From positions 1 through 11,025 of the forward strand of contig CALWWO010000018.1 in NCBI GenBank assembly GCA_944385265.1: 11,025 nucleotides of DNA, in the 5' to 3' direction. A program made the translations under genes and the position numbers. This DNA comes from an uncultured Oscillospiraceae bacterium (GTDB lineage: Bacteria; Bacillota_A; Clostridia; Oscillospirales; Oscillospiraceae). Below, in pieces: positions 5,934-11,025 of this stretch. The notes below the pieces were generated by a model. The model was not told the origin of the DNA, ran no database searches, and was given only the letters and a program-made list of their open reading frames with translations. How positions within the stretch are numbered: the stretch's first letter is position 1; each line of letters begins with the position of its first letter.

Positions 5934-5959
5934 AAAGCTCCCTCATCTGAGGGGGCTTT
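5934..5959. terminator. Bidirectional terminator between the regulator gene and the protease operon
   Basis: AAAGCTCCCTC (5934-5944) pairs with GAGGGGGCTTT (5949-5959): 11 bp including one G-T pair, with loop ATCT. On the minus strand it is followed by TTTTGCATTTT, a good U tract for ending the three-gene operon. On the plus strand only TTTCG follows, so it is weaker for the regulator gene. Confidence 0.75.
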
Positions 5960-5976
5960 CGTATATGTACTTATAT

Positions 5977-6159
5977 CTATTTTTTGTCCAACGGCTCAAG
6001 TATCCCCGCGAACATAACAAAAAATCCAACTATAAGCGCGGCAAGCCCTGGAAATTGCAGGAACGAAAATATTGTGGGTCCCTGTGCAACTATCACGACG
6101 CACACCAGCGAAAAAGCAAAAAGCGCTATCGAAACAAGAATTTTCTTTATCGATGACAT
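5977..6159 (-). CDS. Small two-helix membrane protein, 60 aa
   Basis: I do not recognise a family. The protein has a basic start (MSSIKK), a first hydrophobic helix (about 5-27), a short polar turn with P and G, a second helix (about 33-55), and an end in EPLDKK. That predicts a hairpin with both ends in the cytoplasm. It is supported as a real gene by AAAGGAGGGGG about 4 nt before the ATG and by its placement: the ATG at 6159 directly follows the TAA of the protease gene (6160-6162), so translation is probably coupled. It is the last gene of a three-gene operon that starts with a secreted protein and a membrane-anchored protease, and it ends 18 bp before the terminator. A partner, anchor or protective role for the protease is possible but unproven. 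Confidence 0.72.
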   Translation of the reverse strand: MSSIKKILVSIALFAFSLVCVVIVAQGPTIFSFLQFPGLAALIVGFFVMFAGILEPLDKK

Positions 6160-7194
6160 TTAACCCCCTCCTTTCAGCCCTTTAAGGCACGCGGATATGT
6201 CAAGATACCCGCCGGAAACGCACATATCTTTCAAAAATTCGTTCTCCCGAGCCGTGCCCATTATAGTTTCCCTGATCTGTGCCGGAGTAACGTCCTCATC
6301 AAGCGATATTATAAGCGCTGCGGCAGCGCTTACGAATGCCGTCGCCACCGATGTGCCGTCTACATAATCGACGTCAAACTCCGGTAAAAACACACGCACG
6401 TTTTCCCCCGGTGCCGCAATATCCACACCGCTGCCATATCCGCTTGCGCCGTACGGTCTGCCGCTACTGTCCATCGCCATCACAGAGAGCACGTTATCAA
6501 GCTCATAACAGCACGGATATATCTCCACTTTGTCCGTATTTATATTAGTATTGCCCGCGGCGCAAACAAAAAGCACATCGGGATTTGATTTTATGACTTC
6601 AAAAAGTCCATCATCATATGTATCAAAGCTCCAACTGCAATTTATGATCCTCGCACCGTTTTGGGCGGCGTATTCTATTGCTTTCACTGCATCCTGCACG
6701 CCACCGTGAGAGCCTTCCATAAATTTCACAGGCAGTATACTCACCTCCGGCGCCGTGCGCGCCACAGTCGTTGCTATATACGTGCCGTGGTAATCGTACA
6801 GATAATCGTCATACACGCTGCCGTCACCATTATAGAAATCCCAGCCGAGAAAGCCGCTCCCATACGGAATCAGATTAAACGGAACGGCAGCCGGATCCAC
6901 CCCTGTGTCAACGACGGCAACGATCACATCTTTCGAGCCGAGCAGCTTTTTATTTACGACCGGTCGCTGCATGAGTGACATGTTGACGTCCACATTTTTT
7001 GTTCCTTCCATTCCATCTACCGTCTGCCCGTAGTTGTAAAACGCCCAATCATCTTTTGTTATCATCCGCCATTCCGACTGCAGATTCATTATCTCGATAC
7101 GGGCGCCCGGTCTTGTGAGCAGCACCGCAGCGCCAGCCAGAACGGCGCAGCACAGGCAGATCAAGGCTATCGTTTTCCACCGTCTGCCAGTCAT
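6160..7194 (-). CDS. Membrane-anchored subtilisin-like serine protease (peptidase S8 family)
   Basis: A 344-aa protease. The start is taken as ATG at 7194, with GAGGAGG about 11 nt upstream; a longer frame opening with TTG at 7296 has no ribosome binding site and would overlap the previous gene. A single transmembrane helix (about 7-26) after MTGRRWK predicts an N-in anchor with the catalytic domain outside. The subtilase triad is complete: D96 (VAVVDTGVD), H136 (YDYHGTYIA) and S282 (DGTSVATAF), with oxyanion N215 (CAAGNTN). The histidine motif is divergent (HGTYIATTVA instead of HGTHVAGTIA). There is no recognisable I9-type propeptide; only about 60 residues separate helix and catalytic domain, so folding must manage with a very short prosegment. 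It is the middle gene of the operon and probably acts on the secreted upstream gene product or on a peptide at the cell surface. Confidence 0.9.
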   Translation of the reverse strand: MTGRRWKTIALICLCCAVLAGAAVLLTRPGARIEIMNLQSEWRMITKDDWAFYNYGQTVDGMEGTKNVDVNMSLMQRPVVNKKLLGSKDVIVAVVDTGVDPAAVPFNLIPYGSGFLGWDFYNGDGSVYDDYLYDYHGTYIATTVARTAPEVSILPVKFMEGSHGGVQDAVKAIEYAAQNGARIINCSWSFDTYDDGLFEVIKSNPDVLFVCAAGNTNINTDKVEIYPCCYELDNVLSVMAMDSSGRPYGASGYGSGVDIAAPGENVRVFLPEFDVDYVDGTSVATAFVSAAAALIISLDEDVTPAQIRETIMGTARENEFLKDMCVSGGYLDISACLKGLKGGG

Positions 7195-7237
7195 AGGCGC
7201 TTTCTCCTCCTCTCCGATTAAATTGCAAAAAAGTATA

Positions 7238-8257
7238 TCAATATGTGATTGGATATCGTCCGCTTTCAACAGGGGTCTGGTTATATGCCGTTCCAAAAGA
7301 TACGGACGGAGAGCCCCATGTTATAGACGGCGACGTAACGGAAATGTGCTTATGCCCATACCTAGTAATTACATATGATGAATTCCCCTGCCGTGTGTTA
7401 GATGATAAATTAAACACAACGCTGCCTGATTTTGTCATTTTGTTGTCTACCGCTTGAGGGAATTCCAAGAGGAAATGTTGATTGGGAGCCTGATCGATCA
7501 ACGTCATCGTTTTGTAGGTATACACACCTTCCCAATAGCCCCACGGAGCATAATTATATGCGCTAAGCCCTGATATATTACTCTCGTGCAAATACCCGCC
7601 CCAAACGGCAGCAATGCAATCGTCAAATAACACTATATTAAACGGCGACGTCCACGCATATGCACAATTCACTGTATAATAAACCGGGATTGAGCTTTGA
7701 GAAGAGCCATCTATTGCAATGGTTGAATATGTCATTTCAGAGCTTGTAATTGTTCCTGAGGTTGTAATTCCATATTTTGAGCTATCAATTTCCCCCATCT
7801 TCCCAACCTTTGAAACTCCACTTTCATAGGCTTTTTTGAATAGCTTCGTCTCTACAGCGGAAAAATCATATGCTACACTCAACTCCGCCTCTGTCATAGA
7901 ATACATTTCTTTCAAAAGCGTTCTGTACTCTTGAACTTTGCTGTAAGAAACTCCGGCATTGACAAGCTCTTCATCAGTGTAACTCATGAACGACTCAATC
8001 TCCGCAAGATTATCAACTACCATTTTAGAAGTCGATACGAAAACTTTTTCCTCATCTTTTTGTATCGCATTATATATGTCTGTTTTGGAATTATCTGGCA
8101 AAGCATCAATTATTTCTTGTGGAATGCCAAATTCCAATAAGCATGAATTTTTGCCCGAATCGCTTGCAGCTCCTTCTACCGGTAATACAAAAAGAGCAAC
8201 CAAGCAAAAACACAAAGCAAATTTAGACATATTCAGTATTTTTTCATTGCGCTTCAC
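7238..8257 (-). CDS. Secreted protein of unknown function (signal peptide, helical N-terminal part, beta-rich C-terminal part)
   Basis: I do not recognise the family. The frame opens with GTG at 8257 (339 aa); an in-frame ATG lies at 8230. The signal peptide is clear: basic stretch, hydrophobic core FALCFCLVALFVLPV (13-27), and a likely cleavage after VEGA (30) or the next Ala. The mature protein has a charged, probably helical part (about 40-150) containing TDEELVNAGVSYSKVQEYR. A Ser/Thr/Tyr/Trp-rich part (about 160-339), likely beta sandwich, ends in VTSPSITWGSPSVSFGTAYN. Three Cys (39, 198, 214) remain after processing. The gene is visibly more AT-rich than its neighbours. It heads an operon with a subtilisin-like protease 43 bp downstream and a small membrane protein, so it may be that protease's substrate or partner. 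The start is unusual: the ribosome binding site overlaps the GTG and instead serves an out-of-frame ATG. Confidence 0.8.
   Translation of the reverse strand: MKRNEKILNMSKFALCFCLVALFVLPVEGAASDSGKNSCLLEFGIPQEIIDALPDNSKTDIYNAIQKDEEKVFVSTSKMVVDNLAEIESFMSYTDEELVNAGVSYSKVQEYRTLLKEMYSMTEAELSVAYDFSAVETKLFKKAYESGVSKVGKMGEIDSSKYGITTSGTITSSEMTYSTIAIDGSSQSSIPVYYTVNCAYAWTSPFNIVLFDDCIAAVWGGYLHESNISGLSAYNYAPWGYWEGVYTYKTMTLIDQAPNQHFLLEFPQAVDNKMTKSGSVVFNLSSNTRQGNSSYVITRYGHKHISVTSPSITWGSPSVSFGTAYNQTPVESGRYPITY
8233..8247 (-). other. Four-codon out-of-frame ATG reading (MKKY) at the best ribosome binding site of the secreted-protein gene
   Basis: AGAAGGGG (8257-8264) lies 9 nt before the ATG at 8247, an ideal spacing. 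That ATG reads Met-Lys-Lys-Tyr-stop because the A tract at 8239-8244 has six A. With seven A it would read MKKILNMSKFALCF and continue in the frame of the secreted protein with a textbook signal peptide. Confidence 0.4.
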
Positions 8258-8268
8258 CCCTTCTATTT

Positions 8269-8310
8269 TTATATTTGTATCGTTATTTCTCTGACAGCGT
8301 CAAAAAACAT
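8269..8310 (-). CDS. Possible 13-codon leader ORF upstream of the secreted-protein gene
   Basis: An ATG at 8310 reads MFFDAVREITIQI and stops with TAA at 8269-8271. It has its own good ribosome binding site, AGAAGGGAG, with an 8-nt spacer. It lies inside the operon's 5' leader, between the promoter and the secreted-protein gene. No known leader-peptide pattern (runs of one amino acid, arrest motif) is evident, so regulatory function is only a possibility. Confidence 0.35.
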   Translation of the reverse strand: MFFDAVREITIQI

Positions 8311-8342
8311 TGGACTCACTCCCTTCTAAAATTGTTTATTTT

Positions 8343-8371
8343 ATTTTACTACATTTTATCTTTAATGTAAA
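8343..8371 (-). promoter_or_regulatory. Predicted promoter of the secreted-protein/protease/small-membrane-protein operon
   Basis: On the minus strand TTTACA (8366-8371) and TAAAAT (8343-8348) are 17 bp apart. The predicted start near 8336 gives a leader of about 80 nt. Immediately upstream of the -35 is a perfect 13-bp palindrome, CTATAA-T-TTATAG (8372-8384), a possible operator in AT-rich DNA. Confidence 0.6.
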
Positions 8372-8385
8372 CTATAATTTATAGA

Positions 8386-9048
8386 TTATTTATATTTACC
8401 CGCTATTACAGTGTTTCGAAAGACACTTTTGGGTGAAATAAGCTTGAGATAGTCTTTTACATCGAACGGATCTAATTTTGAATCCTTTTTCAAATACAGC
8501 GGATGGTGGGGATGTCCTTTTTTTGACTTTGCACCGGCAGAAAACCATCGCGCGCCGTATCTATCGCCGATATCGACCATATCGGCTACACACCCGGGGA
8601 GATAGTCCCGCCGCTCGATTATCGAGCCCCACGCAGCCCAGATCGCCGGGCTTTCCCCGCCATGCATGAGAATATATTCAAACGCCTTCATATTCTCGCG
8701 GTGCAGAAACAGATTGCACTGCTTTTCCATATCGTCCGGTCTTGTCGCGCGCTGGGCATAGACGTTGAACATTATAAAGCTGTCATATCCGTTATAAAGC
8801 GCGATGCGCTCAACGGATTTGAGCGTGTTGTCCAAATTGTCCGGCTCAGCAGTGGACGGGTTTATACCGATCGTTATAAGCGGTCTTTCCCCGCGTGTGC
8901 CAAGTATGTAACGGTATTCCGAATAAAAATCCGGTACGTACAGCCACTTGCCTGCGTCATAATGGGTTTTCGCCTCGTCCGAGCCCAAAAGCGCCTCCTC
9001 AAATGTGAGTACAGGTATATCTGTCGTCAGTGATGAAGGTATATGCAT
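8386..9048 (-). CDS. DUF1643 family protein
   Basis: A 220-aa soluble protein. The start at ATG 9048 (MHIPSSLTTD) is chosen because GGGAGG is 9 nt upstream; the frame extends 15 codons further without support. The family call rests on ITIGINPSTAEPD (58-70), FIMFNVYAQRAT (91-102), WAAWG (137-141) and GHPHHPLYL (178-186), the pattern I know from DUF1643. No function is established for the family. The glycine-rich GINPS motif and the late HP-rich motif resemble, in order and spacing, the two active-site motifs of uracil-DNA glycosylase-like folds; that is my inference. It lies downstream of rny on the same strand but beyond a strong hairpin, and I see no clear promoter of its own. It may be expressed by read-through. 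The stop codon lies 15 bp from the next operon's promoter. Confidence 0.82.
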   Translation of the reverse strand: MHIPSSLTTDIPVLTFEEALLGSDEAKTHYDAGKWLYVPDFYSEYRYILGTRGERPLITIGINPSTAEPDNLDNTLKSVERIALYNGYDSFIMFNVYAQRATRPDDMEKQCNLFLHRENMKAFEYILMHGGESPAIWAAWGSIIERRDYLPGCVADMVDIGDRYGARWFSAGAKSKKGHPHHPLYLKKDSKLDPFDVKDYLKLISPKSVFRNTVIAGKYK

Positions 9049-9096
9049 TTTTATCAGCCTCCCTATCCGCGAAAAAACGCGTCGAATATACAAATT

Positions 9097-9129
9097 ACCT
9101 CCGGTCCCGCTCCAAGCGGAACCGGAGGT
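9097..9129. terminator. Strong hairpin after rny (probable terminator or mRNA 3'-end stabiliser)
   Basis: ACCTCCGGT (9097-9105) pairs with ACCGGAGGT (9121-9129), and the inner CCGCT (9107-9111) pairs with AGCGG (9115-9119). The result is 14 bp with one C/A mismatch and a 3-nt loop. It starts 53 nt after the rny stop codon. On the minus strand only AATTTG follows, so the U tract is weak and partial read-through into the DUF1643 gene is plausible. Confidence 0.65.
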
Positions 9130-9182
9130 CTTTCACAAACCCGTATCTGATCTGCGCTGCGCAAAAAGCGCGGAGATTTTCA

Positions 9183-10736
9183 CTATTTTGCGTATTCCAC
9201 GGCTTTTGTCTCCCTGAGCAGGTGTACTTTTATCTGCCCCGGATACTCAAGCTCGCTTTCTATCTTCTTTGCGATATCGCGGGCAAGGATGACCATTTCG
9301 TCTTCGCTTACCTCGTCCGGTTTTACCATTATGCGGATCTCTCGACCCGCTTGGATGGCATATGAAGATTCAACTCCCTTGAAGGAATTTGTAAGCTCTT
9401 CAAGCTTTTCAAGGCGCTTGATATAGTTTTCGATATTTTCACGTCTTGCGCCCGGTCTGGCAGCCGAAATTGTATCTGCCGCCTGAACGATACATGCGAC
9501 GATCGTCTTCGCCTCAACGTCACCATGGTGCGCCTCAATGGCGTGGATAACGGCTTCGCTTTCCTTATATCTTCTTGCGAGCTCAACGCCGATGGTAACG
9601 TGCGACCCTTCGACCTCATGGTCGACCGATTTGCCGAGGTCGTGCAATAGTCCGGCTCGCTTAGCGGTGGCAACGTCAGCCCCCAGTTCAGCCGCAAGCA
9701 GACCCGCGATGTGCGACACCTCAATAGAGTGATTTAAAACGTTTTGTCCGTAGCTTGTACGGTATCTTTGTCTTCCGAGCAGCTTTATGATCTCGGGATG
9801 CAGTCCGCGCACGCCCGTTTCAAATACGGCGCGTTCGCCCTCTGCCTTAATAGTTGCATCAACTTCCCGCCGCGCCTTTTCAACCATTTCTTCAATGCGC
9901 GCGGGATGGATCCTTCCGTCAAGGATAAGCTTTTCAAGAGCGATCCTTGCGATTTCGCGGCGGACAGGATCAAAGCTTGAAATCGTGATCGCCTCAGGCG
10001 TGTCGTCTATTATCAGATCCACGCCTGTAAGATTTTCAATCGAACGGATGTTTCGACCTTCTCGACCGATTATGCGACCTTTCATCTCGTCATTTGGCAG
10101 GGGAACCACAGAGACAGTAGCCTCGGCAACATGGTCGGCAGCGCATCGCTGTATCGCAAGCGAAATATATTCCTTCGCTCTGGCGTCAGCCTCCTCCTTG
10201 AATCGGGCGTCGGCTTCTTTTATTTTCAGGGCGACCTCATGAGTCACCTCAGACTCAATATTATTTATAAGGTAAGCCTTCGCCTCCTCAACCGTGTAGC
10301 CGGAGATCTTTTCAAGCATTTCGAGTTGACCGCGTTTTAAAAGCGCAACCTCCTCTTTCATTGCGTCAACGTCGGCAAGCTTTTTTGAAAGCTGGTCGTT
10401 TTTCTTCTCGATAGAGTCGGTTTTTCTATCCAGATTTTCTTCTTTTTGTTGGATTCTTCTTTCCTGTTTTTGTATATCTGAGCGTCTTTCTTTGATTTCC
10501 TTATCCAGTTCTGTACGACTTTTGTGAATTTCTTCCTTTGCCTCAACCAAAGCCTCGCGTTTTTTGTTTTCCGCGCTTTTGATCGCTTCGTTTATGATAC
10601 GCGTAGCTTCCTCTTCGGCGCTTGAAATTTCTCGTTCAGAAATTTTTCGTCTGTAAGTATATCCAAGATATGCCGCTGCGGCAGCAGCCACCACAACTGC
10701 GATGACGCTGATAACATAGTATATCGGACCGGGCAT
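9183..10736 (-). CDS. rny: Ribonuclease Y (membrane-anchored endoribonuclease)
   Basis: RNase Y starts mRNA decay in many Firmicutes by endonucleolytic cleavage at the membrane. All domains are present in the 517-aa protein, close to the usual length. There is one N-terminal transmembrane helix (about 5-25), a long charged coiled coil (about 30-200), a KH domain with [13 protein letters not shown] (220-232), an HD phosphohydrolase domain with LLHDLGK (H365, D366) and the downstream EAHHGD, and the conserved C-terminal domain ending VEYAK. The start is set at ATG 10736. The AGGAGGTG ribosome binding site (10749-10756) is 12 nt away, slightly long, whereas the upstream GTG at 10751 overlaps that site and cannot be used. 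It has its own strong promoter and a leader of about 100 nt. It is divergent from a tRNA-fMet gene. Confidence 0.97.
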   Translation of the reverse strand: MPGPIYYVISVIAVVVAAAAAAYLGYTYRRKISEREISSAEEEATRIINEAIKSAENKKREALVEAKEEIHKSRTELDKEIKERRSDIQKQERRIQQKEENLDRKTDSIEKKNDQLSKKLADVDAMKEEVALLKRGQLEMLEKISGYTVEEAKAYLINNIESEVTHEVALKIKEADARFKEEADARAKEYISLAIQRCAADHVAEATVSVVPLPNDEMKGRIIGREGRNIRSIENLTGVDLIIDDTPEAITISSFDPVRREIARIALEKLILDGRIHPARIEEMVEKARREVDATIKAEGERAVFETGVRGLHPEIIKLLGRQRYRTSYGQNVLNHSIEVSHIAGLLAAELGADVATAKRAGLLHDLGKSVDHEVEGSHVTIGVELARRYKESEAVIHAIEAHHGDVEAKTIVACIVQAADTISAARPGARRENIENYIKRLEKLEELTNSFKGVESSYAIQAGREIRIMVKPDEVSEDEMVILARDIAKKIESELEYPGQIKVHLLRETKAVEYAK

Positions 10737-10846
10737 ATGCGGTATACACACCTCCTGATTTCAAATTTAAAAATAAGATACAAAATGATGTTACTCATCT
10801 AAAAAGTCAATTGAAACTCCCCAATGTCTCAAAAATCTTTCAACAT

Positions 10847-10875
10847 ATTTTACCGCGCTAAAAAAGAAGTGTCAA
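10847..10875 (-). promoter_or_regulatory. Predicted promoter of rny
   Basis: On the minus strand a perfect TTGACA (10870-10875) and TAAAAT (10847-10852) are 17 bp apart. This is the best promoter match in the window. The predicted start near 10840 leaves a leader of about 100 nt before the rny start codon. Confidence 0.75.
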
Positions 10876-10936
10876 GGCAAATTAGCTGTAAATACCGGAA
10901 GATAACGTCTTTTCTTAAAAAATTTTTTAATTGCAC

Positions 10937-10965
10937 TTGACTTATAGTTTTATTTGTGCTAGACT
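10937..10965 (+). promoter_or_regulatory. Predicted promoter of the tRNA-fMet gene
   Basis: TTGACT (10937-10942) and TAGACT (10960-10965) are separated by 17 bp. The predicted start near 10972 lies about 22 nt before the mature 5' end of the tRNA. Confidence 0.65.
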
Positions 10966-10993
10966 AGTAAAGCTGATAAAATTTATTATATAT

Positions 10994-11025
10994 CGCGGGG
11001 TAGAGCAGTTGGTAGCTCGTCGGGC
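10994..11025 (+). tRNA. Initiator tRNA-fMet (CAT), 5' 32 nt; rest outside window
   Basis: The sequence begins CGCGGGG (acceptor strand). It continues TA and the D-arm GAGC-AGTTGGTA-GCTC, then CGTCGGGC, the left anticodon stem of bacterial initiator tRNA with the GGG needed for P-site binding. The C at position 1 instead of G is typical of the initiator, which has no 1-72 pair. The anticodon itself lies just past the right edge, so CAT is inferred from the strong match of this half. Confidence 0.88.

Noticed and set aside
7195..7296. N-terminal extension of the protease frame to a TTG at 7296
   Set aside because: No ribosome binding site, overlap with the upstream gene, and it would place 34 non-signal-like residues before the anchor.
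8386..8400. Terminator at the end of the DUF1643 gene
   Set aside because: The only symmetry nearby is the AT-only 13-bp palindrome at 8372-8384 next to a promoter; it has no GC stem.
1..11025. CRISPR array, insertion sequence, integrase or phage genes
   Set aside because: No regularly spaced repeats, transposase or integrase motifs, or terminal inverted repeats were found on either strand. The tRNA fragment at the right edge shows no attachment-site duplication inside the window.

Overview
The window looks like a chromosomal segment of an anaerobic, low-to-medium-GC Firmicute (Clostridia, probably an Oscillospirales or Christensenellales-like lineage). The reasons are a HydF maturase for [FeFe]-hydrogenase, a Clostridia-type tandem-OB single-stranded DNA-binding protein, RNase Y, an iron-dependent alcohol dehydrogenase, strong AGGAGG-like ribosome binding sites and TTGACA/TATAAT-like promoters. 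The genus cannot be read from the sequence alone.

Left part (1-4172). The 5' half of hydF runs off the left edge on the minus strand. It is divergent from a two-OB-fold SSB-like gene, with an 11/12-bp dyad at the predicted hydF transcription start. The SSB gene converges on an iron-containing alcohol dehydrogenase with its own promoter. Two plus-strand single genes follow: an unrecognised 128-aa acidic protein and a hemolysin III/PAQR-type membrane protein. They are separated by a 60-bp cluster of inverted repeats. A perfect 15-bp-arm hairpin ends the hemolysin III unit and also contains the stop codon of the next, convergent gene.

Middle part (4154-5959). A LysR-type regulator and an Asp/Glu racemase-superfamily gene are divergently transcribed from a 210-bp region containing several dyads. 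This is the classical layout of a LysR regulator beside its target. The racemase-like protein keeps the first catalytic cysteine but not the second, so the name 'racemase' is doubtful.

Accessory-looking part (5977-8385). A three-gene minus-strand operon encodes a secreted protein of unknown function, a membrane-anchored subtilisin-like protease and a 60-aa two-helix membrane protein. It has its own promoter, a short upstream ORF, and an odd translation start: the good ribosome binding site serves an ATG that is one base out of frame with the secreted protein, next to a run of six A. This is the best candidate in the window for an undescribed system.

Right part (8386-11025). A DUF1643 protein lies downstream of RNase Y (rny), separated from it by a strong hairpin. 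Divergent from rny, the first 32 nt of an initiator tRNA-fMet run off the right edge behind a clear promoter. No insertion sequence, CRISPR array, integrase or phage gene is visible.
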